64,000 bases of DNA, from positions 62,001 through 126,000 of the forward strand of contig JALEKN010000035.1 of the NCBI GenBank assembly GCA_022769125.1. The letters run 5' to 3'. This DNA is from Agathobacter sp. Its GTDB lineage: Bacteria; Bacillota; Clostridia; Lachnospirales; Lachnospiraceae. A model generated the notes under the pieces. That model searched no databases, was not told where the DNA came from, and was given only the letters and a program-made list of their open reading frames with translations. Below, in pieces: positions 49,353-58,822 of this stretch. Position 1 is the stretch's first letter. Each line of letters begins with the position of its first letter. The position numbers were made by a program, and so were the translations under genes.

Positions 49353-49913
49353 GTGAGAGCTTTGAATAATATTGTAATTGCTTTTCCGAAAATGGAAGTA
49401 GCGGCAAGTGTTAAGAAGATTCTGGCTCAAAGCGGATATTCGGTTACTGCGGTCTGTACAACAGGTGCGCAGACTTTGCAGAGCATGCACAGTCTCGAAG
49501 AGGGAATCCTGATATGTGGTTACCGGTTTTCGGACATGATGTATGAGGAAATGTACGAGTACCTTCCACCCGGCTTCCAGATGTTATTGATCGCATCCGC
49601 GGCAAATGTCATGGATCGGGAGGTAAACAATCTGGTCTGCCTGCCACTGCCGATCAAGGTACATGCATTGCTTCAGACTGTGGAAATGATGGAATACACC
49701 ATCAGCCGAAGGAGAAAGAAACGAAAGAGTCTGCCAAAAGAACGATCAGATGAGGAGCGCCAGACACTTGAGGAGGCAAAAGCTGTCCTGATGAGCAGAA
49801 ATGGCTTGTCAGAGGAGGAGGCACATCGCTATATCCAGAAGCGGAGTATGGACAACGGAACAGGTCTTGTCGAGACCGCAGAAATGATTTTAAGCCTGAT
49901 GGGAGATGGATAA
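49353..49913 (+). CDS. ANTAR-domain regulator with a degenerate receiver
   Basis: A protein of about 186 residues. The N-terminal half folds like a response-regulator receiver, but the expected phospho-acceptor aspartate is missing (ILICGYRFSDM, where active receivers usually have D before Y) and the acidic pair near the N-terminus is absent (IAFPKME). The C-terminus is an ANTAR RNA-binding domain (LEEAKAVLMSRNGLSEEEAHRYIQKRSM ... VETAEMIL). ANTAR proteins prevent termination in leaders of nitrogen genes. It is coupled to glnA. Start: GTG 49353 as in the track, or TTG 49362, which has a better ggtgag site. Confidence 0.88.
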   Translation: MRALNNIVIAFPKMEVAASVKKILAQSGYSVTAVCTTGAQTLQSMHSLEEGILICGYRFSDMMYEEMYEYLPPGFQMLLIASAANVMDREVNNLVCLPLPIKVHALLQTVEMMEYTISRRRKKRKSLPKERSDEERQTLEEAKAVLMSRNGLSEEEAHRYIQKRSMDNGTGLVETAEMILSLMGDG

Positions 49914-49920
49914 AGAACTC

Positions 49921-49949
49921 TTTACAGGCGAAAAATAAAGTGTTAAAGT
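49921..49949 (+). promoter_or_regulatory. Possible dapL promoter
   Basis: TTTACA (49921-49926), a 17-base spacer and TAAAGT (49944-49949). The -10 is only a fair match. Confidence 0.4.
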
Positions 49950-49997
49950 GTGTGATGAATTGAAAAAAGTTCGATGGAATCAGGAAAGGAAGCCGTT

Positions 49998-51212
49998 ATG
50001 TATCAGATCAATGACAACTATTTAAAACTTCCGGGAAGCTATCTTTTTAGCACAATCGGAAAGAAGGTAGCAGCTTATAGTGCTGCCAACCCGGACAAGA
50101 ATATCATTCGCCTTGGAATCGGTGATGTGACCCAGCCAATCGCTCCAAGCATTATTGCAGCAATGCACAAAGCAGTAGATGAAATGGGAAATGCCGAAAC
50201 ATTTCATGGATATGCTCCGGATCTCGGGTACGAATTTTTAAGGGATGCAATTGCAAAGAATGATTATCAGGCAAGAGGATGCAATATTTCTGCAGATGAG
50301 ATTTTTGTTTCCGATGGAGCAAAGAGCGACTCTGGTAATATCCAGGAAATCTTTTCAACCGATAACCGTATTGCTGTCTGTGATCCGGTATATCCGGTTT
50401 ATGTTGATTCCAATGTTATGGCTGGAAGAACCGGTACATATGATCCAAAAACAGAGACATGGAGCAACGTGATCTATATGCCTTGTACAGCAGAAAATCA
50501 CTTTGTGCCGGAACTTCCAAAGGAAACACCGGATATGATTTACCTGTGTCTGCCGAACAACCCGACCGGTACAACTCTGACAAAGGGCCAGCTGCAGGAA
50601 TGGGTTGATTATGCGAATAAAGTTGGGGCTGTCATTATTTATGACGCTGCATATGAAGCTTATATCAGTGAGGACAATGTTGCACATTCCATTTATGAGT
50701 GTAAGGGTGCGACAACATGTGCTATCGAGCTGCGCAGCTTTTCAAAGAATGCAGGATTTACCGGTGTCCGTCTTGGTTTTACTGTTGTGCCGAAAGAGCT
50801 TAAGTGCAATGATGTATCGCTTCATGCACTCTGGGCGAGAAGACATGGAACCAAGTTCAACGGAGCACCTTATATTGTACAGCGCGCAGGAGAAGCAGTA
50901 TATTCTGAGGCTGGAAAGCGCGAACTGAAGGCACAGGTCGCATACTATATGAACAATGCGAAGACGATTAAGAACGGATTAAAGGACGCGGGATATGAGG
51001 TGTACGGCGGAACAAATGCACCATATATCTGGTTAAAGACACCAAACAACATGACTTCCTGGGAGTTCTTTGATTATCTTCTGGAAAATGCCAATGTTGT
51101 CGGAACACCGGGATCAGGCTTTGGCCCAAGCGGAGAAGGATATTTCCGCCTGACTGCATTTGGAAACTATGAAAATACCGTAAAGGCTTTAGAGCGCATT
51201 AAGGCATTATAA
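49998..51212 (+). CDS. dapL: LL-diaminopimelate aminotransferase
   Basis: A PLP enzyme of 404 residues: [28 protein letters not shown], the family-specific [39 protein letters not shown] and the lysine segment [15 protein letters not shown]. It converts tetrahydrodipicolinate straight to LL-diaminopimelate, bypassing the DapD/C/E steps of lysine and peptidoglycan synthesis. I start at ATG 49998, with aggaa upstream, not at 49974. Confidence 0.96.
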   Translation: MYQINDNYLKLPGSYLFSTIGKKVAAYSAANPDKNIIRLGIGDVTQPIAPSIIAAMHKAVDEMGNAETFHGYAPDLGYEFLRDAIAKNDYQARGCNISADEIFVSDGAKSDSGNIQEIFSTDNRIAVCDPVYPVYVDSNVMAGRTGTYDPKTETWSNVIYMPCTAENHFVPELPKETPDMIYLCLPNNPTGTTLTKGQLQEWVDYANKVGAVIIYDAAYEAYISEDNVAHSIYECKGATTCAIELRSFSKNAGFTGVRLGFTVVPKELKCNDVSLHALWARRHGTKFNGAPYIVQRAGEAVYSEAGKRELKAQVAYYMNNAKTIKNGLKDAGYEVYGGTNAPYIWLKTPNNMTSWEFFDYLLENANVVGTPGSGFGPSGEGYFRLTAFGNYENTVKALERIKAL

Positions 51213-51214
51213 TT

Positions 51215-51850
51215 ATGAAAAAAGGTATTATTTTTGATATGGACGGAACGCTGTGGGATTCATCTCCTATGGTTTGCAAGGCATGGGATCTTGCAATAGA
51301 GAAAAATGGCTATTCACGCGCCCCTATTACAATAGAAGAAATGCAGGGCGTGATGGGCAAGACCATGGATGTAATCGGGCAGATCCTTTTCCCGTTTGTG
51401 CAGGGAGAGGAATTAAAGAAGCTGTTGGCGTCCTGCTGCACGGAGGAAAACGCATACCTTAGAGAACATGGTGGGCAGATTTATCCGGATATCCGTCCGG
51501 TCATGGAAGCATTGATTGAGGCAGGATATCATTTGTACATTGTCAGCAATTGCCAATCCGGATATATTGAGACATTTCTGGATTATTATCAGATGTGGGA
51601 TCTGGTGGAGGATATCGAGTGCTACGGGAACAACGACAAGCAAAAAGCGGATAATATCGCGCTTGTTGTGGAGCGGAACGGACTCGATGCTGCAGCGTAT
51701 GTGGGTGATATCCAGGGAGATTATGATTCGAGCTGTAAGGCTGGAGTAAAGTTTATCCATGCCGCATATGGCTTTGGAACAATTGATACACCTGTCCCGG
51801 CAATCCATTCTTTTAAAGAATTGCCGGGGGTAGTGACGCAGGTTTTATAG
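51215..51850 (+). CDS. HAD family hydrolase (phosphoglycolate phosphatase-like)
   Basis: A protein of 211 residues with HAD motif I IIFDMDGTLWDS, a helical cap, motif II IVSNCQSGY and the late acidic motif AAYVGDIQGDYDSS. It starts two bases after the dapL stop, so it is co-transcribed and probably translationally coupled. The last six bases overlap the end of the convergent subtilase gene. The substrate is unknown. Confidence 0.88.
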   Translation: MKKGIIFDMDGTLWDSSPMVCKAWDLAIEKNGYSRAPITIEEMQGVMGKTMDVIGQILFPFVQGEELKKLLASCCTEENAYLREHGGQIYPDIRPVMEALIEAGYHLYIVSNCQSGYIETFLDYYQMWDLVEDIECYGNNDKQKADNIALVVERNGLDAAAYVGDIQGDYDSSCKAGVKFIHAAYGFGTIDTPVPAIHSFKELPGVVTQVL

Positions 51851-53668
51851 GGGAAAGCTATCCTTTAGACATAATGCGCCCCATCCTGTTGCGGGATTGG
51901 GATAGAACGGAAAAGCTGGAAGTGTACGTGCACCTTTGCGCAGGTATGCTTTCAGCTTTTCGCCGTATAGAAACGGATCATTTGCGTCAATGATGCCCCA
52001 CTGCATCATGCAGGCACAGCAACCGGTCACAAACGGTGTTGCCATGGAAGTGCCCGTCCGCTCGGTATATCCACCACCTGGTGCGCATGAAGTGATTTCT
52101 ACACCCGGTGCAACGAGATCCGGCTTTAACTGATTTGTCCCCCAGGTATTTCCACGACCGGAAAATGCAGCCAGCTGGTCAGTGGCAGAGTCGTAGGCCC
52201 CAACTGTAATCGCAGCATTTGCAGTAGAAGGGATTGTGAGGGTTGTAGGTACGGTGGGAGTGAGAAAACGGGTTCCACTGTTGCGGACAGCGGAGGCGGG
52301 CATCCACATCTCCCATGTTCCATTCTGGATTGTGCGGGGAATCAAGGTGATAGTCCAGACCCCGGTATCAAGGTAGTCAAGATCCGGTGTAAAGTCCATA
52401 TAGATTTCCTGAAAAATGCTATAAGGCGAGGGCTCTCCATAATTGACCAGCACATTTGTGCGTCCGAGCAGGTGCCTTGATATGCCGGAACGGGGCGAAA
52501 GAAGGAAGGAACTCCCGGGAGTCGGCCCGGATACGGAAATTAAAAGGTCATCCTCATATGCCTTCCAAAGCTGAATGCTTAGGGTTGTACTGTAATCGCT
52601 GATCGCAAATTCCACAGTCTGGGACTGACCGGAAAGCAGCATTCCTCCGGTGTGCCCATCTCCGGCTCCCTCATTCCCGCTGCCGACTGAAATACTGCAT
52701 TGGTTCTGGGCGGCCGCGAAGTTCAGATAAGTTTCCAAAAGCGATGTGCCGCTATGAGAACCATATGTATTCCCAAAGCTTAAATTGAGGGCGAGCGGCA
52801 TTTGCAGGCGGAGACTCTCGCGGATGCAGAAATCAATGGCGCGCATAAGCTGGGTAGTGCTCGGAAAACCAAGCGAATATGGTGCCCCAAGCTTTACAAC
52901 AAGAAGCGATGATTCATAGGCAACACCGCGGAACAGACCGGCAGAAGCGCTGCCATTTCCGGCGGCAATTCCGGCAACGTGCGTGCCGTGACCGGATGTG
53001 TCCACACTCGGACACAGAGCAAAGCGTTCTTCCGGAGTGGCAGCAAGTATGGCGGAGTTGATCGTATCAGATGTATATATGGCGGATGGAGCGGGGGAGA
53101 CTGCTTCACCGGATACAGGTGGATCAAGCGTCTGGTCCCAAAGTGTCACGATTCTGGTAGAACCATCCGGATTGCGGAAATCCGGATGCATATAGTCAAT
53201 GCCGGAATCAATGATGCCGACTAAGACACCTTTTCCGGAATAGGCAGTCGGATTGGACGCCTGAATGGATGAGATGCAGGACACCCTTTCGGCATCATAT
53301 ACTTCGAAAAACAGAGCGTTAGGTTTTTCAACATAGATGATATTAGGCAGTGCAGAGATCGCATCAATCAGCAAAGCCGGAACATAAAGAATCGCATATC
53401 CTCCGAGCAGTTCATAATAAGTGATGGGTGGAAATGGAAGCAGGGATTCTTTCAAATTTCCTGTATAGCGGACAATGATTTCCCAGATGTTGGAAGCGGG
53501 AGAGTAGCCGAAGGAGAGATTGGCAGATCTTTCAAGTTCCGTGGGGGTTGCACCTAGTGCAGTCTGAAAGGAGGTTTCCAGTTTCTGATTTCGAGAAGGT
53601 GGCATAGACGCCTCGATATATGTTTTTTGTATCTTATGCGAAGAATCTTTGTATTTTGATAAAAACAT
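51845..53668 (-). CDS. Subtilisin-like S8 protease, CspB-type
   Basis: A protein of 607 residues. An N-terminal prodomain-like region (to about 130) precedes the triad: Asp in LVGIIDSGIDYMHPDF, His in DTSGHGTHVAGIAAG, Ser in TGTSMATPFVTGC, with GSGNEGAGDGHTGG holding the oxyanion Asn. A jelly-roll-like insertion of about 150 residues splits the domain, as in clostridial Csp germination proteases. All catalytic residues are present, unlike CspC/CspA pseudoproteases. It may act in spore germination, given sigF in the window, but the gene is not next to sleC. The start is uncertain: 53668 or 53605. Confidence 0.85.
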   Translation of the reverse strand: MFLSKYKDSSHKIQKTYIEASMPPSRNQKLETSFQTALGATPTELERSANLSFGYSPASNIWEIIVRYTGNLKESLLPFPPITYYELLGGYAILYVPALLIDAISALPNIIYVEKPNALFFEVYDAERVSCISSIQASNPTAYSGKGVLVGIIDSGIDYMHPDFRNPDGSTRIVTLWDQTLDPPVSGEAVSPAPSAIYTSDTINSAILAATPEERFALCPSVDTSGHGTHVAGIAAGNGSASAGLFRGVAYESSLLVVKLGAPYSLGFPSTTQLMRAIDFCIRESLRLQMPLALNLSFGNTYGSHSGTSLLETYLNFAAAQNQCSISVGSGNEGAGDGHTGGMLLSGQSQTVEFAISDYSTTLSIQLWKAYEDDLLISVSGPTPGSSFLLSPRSGISRHLLGRTNVLVNYGEPSPYSIFQEIYMDFTPDLDYLDTGVWTITLIPRTIQNGTWEMWMPASAVRNSGTRFLTPTVPTTLTIPSTANAAITVGAYDSATDQLAAFSGRGNTWGTNQLKPDLVAPGVEITSCAPGGGYTERTGTSMATPFVTGCCACMMQWGIIDANDPFLYGEKLKAYLRKGARTLPAFPFYPNPATGWGALCLKDSFPL

Positions 53669-53769
53669 GAGTAGAAATAGCCGGAAAAATATTGTAGAAT
53701 ATGTGAAAAAGATAACAATGTTGTAAGCTGCCCGAGGGGCGCTGTTTTATGAAGAGAAAAGGGGAGAGT

Positions 53770-55224
53770 ATGTACGCTGACGAGAACGTAATCAAAATCA
53801 AACACGAAGTACTTTACGAAGTTGCCAGACTCGCATTTGCAGGTGAACTGAAAGAAAAGAGAGAGAGCATCCAATATGATCTGATCAAGGGACCGAACCC
53901 GAAGTTCCGCTGCTGTATCTACAAGGAGCGCGAGATCATCCGTCAGAGAGTATCTCTTACAGAGGGAAATACCCTGTATGGAAACGATGAGAATAATATC
54001 ATCCAGGTTATCCACTCTGCATGTGAGGACTGCCCGATCTCTGCTTATACCGTAACTGAGAACTGTCAGAACTGTCTGGGCAAGGCCTGCATCAATGCCT
54101 GCAAATTTGGTGCGATCGAGCCGGGACGCCATCGCTCCCATATTGACCCACAGAAGTGTAAGGAGTGTGGTAAGTGTGCACAGGCATGTCCGTACAACGC
54201 AATCGCACATCTGGTACGTCCGTGCAAGAACAGCTGTCCGGTAGATGCACTTACTTATGATGAGAATGGTATTTCTGTTATCGATGAGAAGAAGTGTATC
54301 CGTTGCGGAAAGTGCATCCATAGCTGCCCGTTCGGAGCCATCGGCTCAAAGACCTTTATTGTAGATGTCATCGAGGCATTAAAGTCTGACCGCCCGGTAT
54401 ATGCAATGATCGCACCGGCAACAGAAGGACAGTTCGGACCAAACATTACCATGAACAGCTGGAAGAAGGCAATGAAAGCGATCGGATTTAACGGCTGTAT
54501 CGAGGTTGGTCTCGGAGGCGATATGACTGCGGCAAGCGAGGCAGAGGAATGGGTAGAGGCATATAAGGAAGGCAAAAAGAAAGTAACTTCCTGCTGTCCG
54601 GCATTCGTAAATATGGTTCGCAGACATTATCCGCAGCTTGCAGATAATATTTCAACGACAATCTCCCCGATGTGTGCGGTATCAAGATTGGTAAAGGCAC
54701 AGAATCCGGATGCAATCACCGTATTTATCGGACCATGTATCGCAAAGAAATCTGAGGTACTTGACCAGAAGATCGAGGACAATGCAGATTATGTACTGAC
54801 ATACAGCGAGATTCGTGCAATGATGCGTGCAAAGGACGTACAGCTTGAGCCAGACAGTACTTCTTACCAGGAGGCATCTGTATTCGGTAAACGCTTCGCA
54901 AATGCAGGCGGTGTAACTGCAGCGGTTGTTGAAAGTATGAAAGAGATGAATGCAGAATGTGATGCAAAGGTCTGCAAGGCAAACGGAGCAGCGGAGTGTA
55001 AGAAGGCTCTTCTTCTTATGAAGGTCGGCAAGCTCCCGGAGGACTTCATCGAGGGAATGGTATGTGACGGCGGCTGTGTTGGCGGACCAAGCTCATACAA
55101 CGATATGATCTCCACCAAGAAGTTCCGTGATGACCTTATCTCACAGGCGGATGACAGAACAATCCTTGGCAATTTAAAAGAATATCACATGGATACCTTC
55201 TCTATGCACAGAGAGGAAGAGTAA
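53770..55224 (+). CDS. [FeFe] hydrogenase, monomeric group B-like
   Basis: A protein of 484 residues. Ferredoxin-like 4Fe-4S sites (CEDCPISAYTVTENCQNCLG, CKECGKCAQACP, CIRCGKCIHSCP) precede the H-cluster domain with the three signatures in variant form: VTSCCPAFVNMV, IGPCIAKKSE and VCDGGCVGGPSSY. It should form or take up H2 with ferredoxin as partner. No hydE/F/G or NuoE/F-like subunits adjoin. ATG 53770 with ggggag upstream is preferred to 53749. The last-gene terminator at 55254 serves it. Confidence 0.93.
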   Translation: MYADENVIKIKHEVLYEVARLAFAGELKEKRESIQYDLIKGPNPKFRCCIYKEREIIRQRVSLTEGNTLYGNDENNIIQVIHSACEDCPISAYTVTENCQNCLGKACINACKFGAIEPGRHRSHIDPQKCKECGKCAQACPYNAIAHLVRPCKNSCPVDALTYDENGISVIDEKKCIRCGKCIHSCPFGAIGSKTFIVDVIEALKSDRPVYAMIAPATEGQFGPNITMNSWKKAMKAIGFNGCIEVGLGGDMTAASEAEEWVEAYKEGKKKVTSCCPAFVNMVRRHYPQLADNISTTISPMCAVSRLVKAQNPDAITVFIGPCIAKKSEVLDQKIEDNADYVLTYSEIRAMMRAKDVQLEPDSTSYQEASVFGKRFANAGGVTAAVVESMKEMNAECDAKVCKANGAAECKKALLLMKVGKLPEDFIEGMVCDGGCVGGPSSYNDMISTKKFRDDLISQADDRTILGNLKEYHMDTFSMHREEE

Positions 55225-55253
55225 TCAGCTTATTTCAAAGGTTCTTAAAGCAA

Positions 55254-55289
55254 GAAAAAAACACACTGCATATGCAGTGTGTTTTTTTT
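55254..55289. terminator. Bidirectional terminator between hydrogenase and cspA
   Basis: Perfect stem aaaacacactgca / tgcagtgtgtttt, with a T-run on the plus strand and an A-run before it that gives a T-run on the minus strand. Confidence 0.92.
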
Positions 55290-55385
55290 AATCTCGGTAT
55301 TCCATTATCTTATTTCTAAATAAAGCTATATTTCTATATTATTACTAAGAAAAAGGTACATAGAAACTAGATTAAGATGCCGCAA

Positions 55386-55589
55386 TTATTTAACAACTAC
55401 GACGTTGGTTGCCTGAGGACCCTTAGCACCGTCAGTGATTTCGTACTCAACTGCTGCGCCCTCTTCCAAAGACTTGAATCCTTCCATCTGAAGTCCAGAG
55501 TAATGTACGAATACATCCTTTCCGTCTTCTCCGGTGATGAATCCATAACCCTTCTGGTTATTGAACCACTTTACTGTACCTTTGTTCAT
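55386..55589 (-). CDS. Cold shock protein, CspA family
   Basis: A protein of 67 residues with the cold-shock OB fold and both RNA-binding motifs (KGYGFI and VFVHY), starting [19 protein letters not shown] lies eight bases before ATG 55589, so the five extra residues in the track are leader. It melts RNA structure during cold or fast growth. A short leader with a perfect six-base hairpin precedes it. Confidence 0.97.
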   Translation of the reverse strand: MNKGTVKWFNNQKGYGFITGEDGKDVFVHYSGLQMEGFKSLEEGAAVEYEITDGAKGPQATNVVVVK

Positions 55590-55614
55590 CGAAAGTACCT
55601 CCAATAAATATAAT

Positions 55615-55664
55615 GTTGCATCTGCAACTAGGGATAGAATAGCATACCAAAATCTAAAAGTAAA
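55615..55664 (-). promoter_or_regulatory. cspA promoter and leader hairpin
   Basis: Minus strand: TTTACT (55664-55659), a 17-base spacer and TATTCT (55641-55636). The predicted transcript begins close to a perfect hairpin gttgca-ga-tgcaac (55628-55615). Confidence 0.65.
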
Positions 55665-55715
55665 GCGGAATTTAGCGCTCTTTTACGAGAAAATAGCACT
55701 ATATTCGGAAAAATA

Positions 55716-56219
55716 TCAGAGCTCCTCAAATGAAATCTGATGCTGGTTCAAAAAGCGCTTCATCAGCTTGTCCCATTCCGCATCTAAGCTCTTATCGGTA
55801 GAAAAAATGCGGTAGGAGATTCCAGTAGTAAGCGTCAGTATCTGATTCTGGAACTTGAGGTTGAAAAAGATGCCGGACAGATCGGACTCCGTATAATTGC
55901 TGCCGACCGCGGCAAGTGTCTTGCGCAGATTCTCCGGGGACAGGCAGAAAACGAAACGAAAGGCAGATGGCGCCTTTTTTCCTTTGATCAGATCAAAGCA
56001 GTTTCCCCGGAGCATAGAAAATGGCAGCATGGAATAGCCGTTTAACTGCAATTCTTCAAGCTCATTCTCTGTGTAGAATTCTTTGGTGATATGTCCATCT
56101 ATAATATATGTTGCGGCTCCTGTAATAACAGCTTCCTGTAGCAGAAAATGGTCAAAAGTGTCTGTCTTTAAAAAGGTGTTCATAAAATTCTTTAAATCTG
56201 TCAGTTGCAACGCTATCAT
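55716..56219 (-). CDS. Conserved hypothetical protein, DUF5721-like
   Basis: A cytosolic protein of 167 residues starting MIALQLTDLKNFMNTFLKTD, with no TM or signal. Its opening and the segment AVITGAATYIIDGHITKEFY fit what I remember of DUF5721, a Lachnospiraceae family without a known role. A minus-strand promoter (56283-56255) and a gggggaaa ribosome binding site support it. Function unknown. Confidence 0.7.
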   Translation of the reverse strand: MIALQLTDLKNFMNTFLKTDTFDHFLLQEAVITGAATYIIDGHITKEFYTENELEELQLNGYSMLPFSMLRGNCFDLIKGKKAPSAFRFVFCLSPENLRKTLAAVGSNYTESDLSGIFFNLKFQNQILTLTTGISYRIFSTDKSLDAEWDKLMKRFLNQHQISFEEL

Positions 56220-56254
56220 AATTTCCCCCGCATATCATTTCCTATATGTTCCCT

Positions 56255-56283
56255 ATTTTATATCCTGCCTAAAATGCGGTCAA
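56255..56283 (-). promoter_or_regulatory. Promoter of the DUF5721-like gene
   Basis: Minus strand: TTGACC (56283-56278), a 17-base spacer and TAAAAT (56260-56255). Confidence 0.7.
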
Positions 56284-56290
56284 GCAGCAA

Positions 56291-56319
56291 TTGTTTTTTC
56301 CTCCGAATTAGCGTAAGAT
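56291..56319 (+). promoter_or_regulatory. Promoter of the M18 aminopeptidase gene
   Basis: TTGTTT (56291-56296), a 17-base spacer and TAAGAT (56314-56319). It is divergent from the promoter at 56255-56283. Confidence 0.55.
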
Positions 56320-56454
56320 GTTACTAAAAGAAAAATTGCAACGCACTCAAAGCCTATAAGTGCTGGAAACTGCAAAGAACATCGTGGCACATGATGGTTA
56401 TGGATGTGTTGCAAATTGTCTATAAGAAATATCAGGCTAAAGGAGAAAGACAAG

Positions 56455-57771
56455 ATGAGACAGGATTGTTTGATCGAGACGCTAAAGAGAGGAGTATCCC
56501 CATTTGAAACAGTGGAAGCGGGTAAGGAACGACTGCTGGAGAATGGATTTACGGAGTTAAATTATGGCATGCAGTGGAAGCTTGTTCCGGGAGGAAAGTA
56601 TGTTGTGAACCATCACGGAACAACATTGTTTGCATTTACAATAGGAAGCAATATCAAAGAGACGATAGCATCAAAAAGAACCGGAGAGCCGTCGGATATG
56701 CCACTTCGGATGGCCGCTGCACATACGGATTATCCATGCCTGCGCATTAAGCCGAATGCGGATTTTAAGACGGATGTATACGCACAGGTGAATGTGGAGG
56801 TGTATGGTGGACCAATTTTAAATACATGGTTTGACCGCCCACTCGGATTAGCCGGAAGAGTTATGGTAAAGAGTGGGAATGTTTTGGCACCGAGGACGAT
56901 TTTGTACCGTTCAAAAAAGCCACTTATGATCGTGCCAAACCTTGCAATCCATATGAACCGCGATGTGAATAAGGGGGTCGAGATCAATAACCAGGTCGAT
57001 CTGATGCCGGTTGTGGATCTGCTTTTGCAGGAGGAGACTAGCACGGATTATTTCTTAAGCTATCTGGCAGAAGAACTTTCTGTGAAAAAAGAGGATATTT
57101 TAGACTTTGAACTGAACACCTATATTATGGAAGAACCTCAGTATGTCGGCTGCAAAGATACGATGCTCTCTGCACCGCGGCTTGACAATCAGACCTCGGT
57201 ATGCGCGCTTTTATCCGCGATCATCGATGCAGAACGTGAGGGCGGAGTGAACCTGATCGCATTGTTTGACCATGAGGAGATCGGCAATACATCAAAGCAG
57301 GGGGCGGCCTCTATTCTGTTACATGATATGGTACATCGGATTTTTAAGAACCTTGGAGCAGACGAAGAAATGACAGAGCAGGTCATCTATCAGGCAATGC
57401 TGTTGTCTGTGGATGTGGCACACGGGCTTCATCCAAATAAGGCAGGCAAGATGGACATCACAAACCACCCGGTTCTGGGGAAGGGATTCTGTATCAAGCA
57501 GGCCTGCTCGCAGTCTTATGCAACGGATGCAGAGGCAATCTCTATTTTCCGGCAGATCTGTGACAGTAAAAAGATTCCATATCAGATTTTTGTCAACCGT
57601 TCAGATGTGAGAGGAGGAGGGACACTGGGCTCTGTGGCATCGACACTCCTTCCGGTCAAGACGGTGGATATTGGAATCCCGCTTTTATCCATGCACTCTG
57701 CAAGAGAGCTTATGGGTGCGGCGGATATTGACGCACTTACGGATGCGGTCAGCACATTCTTTACGTTATAG
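56455..57771 (+). CDS. M18 family aminopeptidase (aspartyl aminopeptidase-like)
   Basis: A protein of 438 residues: AAHTDYPCLRIKP with the first zinc histidine, SAPRLDNQTSVCALL, LFDHEEIGNTSKQGA with the catalytic glutamate pair, LLSVDVAHGLHPN, and a late PLLSMHSARELMG histidine. These are the M18 metal and catalytic positions. It removes N-terminal acidic or other residues from peptides in the cytosol. AAAGGAG precedes ATG 56455; the 17 residues added by the track are leader. Confidence 0.93.
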   Translation: MRQDCLIETLKRGVSPFETVEAGKERLLENGFTELNYGMQWKLVPGGKYVVNHHGTTLFAFTIGSNIKETIASKRTGEPSDMPLRMAAAHTDYPCLRIKPNADFKTDVYAQVNVEVYGGPILNTWFDRPLGLAGRVMVKSGNVLAPRTILYRSKKPLMIVPNLAIHMNRDVNKGVEINNQVDLMPVVDLLLQEETSTDYFLSYLAEELSVKKEDILDFELNTYIMEEPQYVGCKDTMLSAPRLDNQTSVCALLSAIIDAEREGGVNLIALFDHEEIGNTSKQGAASILLHDMVHRIFKNLGADEEMTEQVIYQAMLLSVDVAHGLHPNKAGKMDITNHPVLGKGFCIKQACSQSYATDAEAISIFRQICDSKKIPYQIFVNRSDVRGGGTLGSVASTLLPVKTVDIGIPLLSMHSARELMGAADIDALTDAVSTFFTL

Positions 57772-57803
57772 GAAAATTCTTTTCCAATAAGGCTGTCTGT
57801 CTG

Positions 57804-57838
57804 GAAAAACGAAAACGGTTGTACTAATTTCGTTTTTC
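57804..57838 (+). terminator. Terminator after the M18 aminopeptidase gene
   Basis: Perfect 11-base arms gaaaaacgaaa / tttcgtttttc, ending in a T-rich tract. Confidence 0.7.
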
Positions 57839-57913
57839 TCTTTACAAGTATGGGTTTTCATGTTAATGTAATGTAGTAATAAAAACTACGTTTGATGGAA
57901 AAGGAAACATACT

Positions 57914-58753
57914 ATGTATAAAATTGTCATTGACAGTTGTGGAGAATTAACAGAAGAGTTAAAGGCAGACGGACATTTTTGTAATGTGCCGCTGGAACTT
58001 GATATAGACGGAACAAAGATTGTTGACGATGAGACATTTAACCAGGCAGATTTCCTGGAAAGAGTACGCCATAGCCATAAAGGCCCACATTCCGCGTGTC
58101 CATCCCCGGAACGCTATATGCACGCATACGAAGGAGAAGCTGAAAATATTTATGTTGTCACACTTTCTGCGAAGCTGAGCGGTTCCTACAATAGTGCAAT
58201 GGTTGCAGTATCCATGTACGAGGAAGAACACAACGAAAAGAAGAACATTTATGTGTTTAACTCCAAGTCGGCATCTATCGGTGAGACCCTGATCGGGATG
58301 AAAATACAGGAGCTTGAGGAAGCCGGAGTACCATTTGCTGAGGTTTGCAAGCAGACGGAAAGCTATATTGATGAGATAAATACATTCTTTGTGCTCGAGA
58401 CACTTGAAACGCTTCGCAAGGCCGGCCGTCTTAGCAATTTCAAGGCATTGGTCGCAAACACGCTGAATATCAAGCCGGTGATGGGGTCCACAGATGAAGG
58501 TTCCATCCAGCAGCTTGGCCAGGCGAGAGGAATGAAGAAGGCACTTGCAAAGATGGTTGAGGATATGCTTGCCAAGACCAAGCGGTACGAGGAAAAAGTA
58601 CTTGCAATCGCTCATTGCAACTGCCCGGAACGGGCGCAGCTTGTGAAGGAGAGCATTGAGCGAGTGGCACATTTTAAGAAGATACTTATTGTTGATACAG
58701 CTGGTGTGTCCAGTATGTATGCAAATGACGGCGGTGTTATTTTAGCTGTCTGA
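57914..58753 (+). CDS. DegV family fatty-acid-binding protein
   Basis: A protein of 279 residues with the DegV signatures: IVIDSCGELTEEL at the N-terminus, TLSAKLSGSYNSAMVA, the FNSKSASIGE region, and LETLETLRKAGRLS. Family members bind fatty acids and act as FakB subunits that hand lipid to the kinase FakA. No fakA is nearby. A terminator follows before folC. Confidence 0.93.
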   Translation: MYKIVIDSCGELTEELKADGHFCNVPLELDIDGTKIVDDETFNQADFLERVRHSHKGPHSACPSPERYMHAYEGEAENIYVVTLSAKLSGSYNSAMVAVSMYEEEHNEKKNIYVFNSKSASIGETLIGMKIQELEEAGVPFAEVCKQTESYIDEINTFFVLETLETLRKAGRLSNFKALVANTLNIKPVMGSTDEGSIQQLGQARGMKKALAKMVEDMLAKTKRYEEKVLAIAHCNCPERAQLVKESIERVAHFKKILIVDTAGVSSMYANDGGVILAV

Positions 58754-58772
58754 CCCAATACACGATTTCATT

Positions 58773-58814
58773 AAGACCTCCCGATGTCTGCACATGCATA
58801 CCGGGAGGTCTTTT
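58773..58814 (+). terminator. Terminator between degV and folC
   Basis: Stem aagacctcccg / cgggaggtctt followed by TTTTA. The folC ribosome binding site (aggag) starts at the foot of the hairpin. Confidence 0.85.
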
Positions 58815-58822
58815 AGGAGTTT

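Noticed and set aside
53749-53769. Longer N-terminus of the hydrogenase (MKRKGES)
   Set aside because: ATG 53770 has the better spaced ggggag site and starts the conserved sequence.
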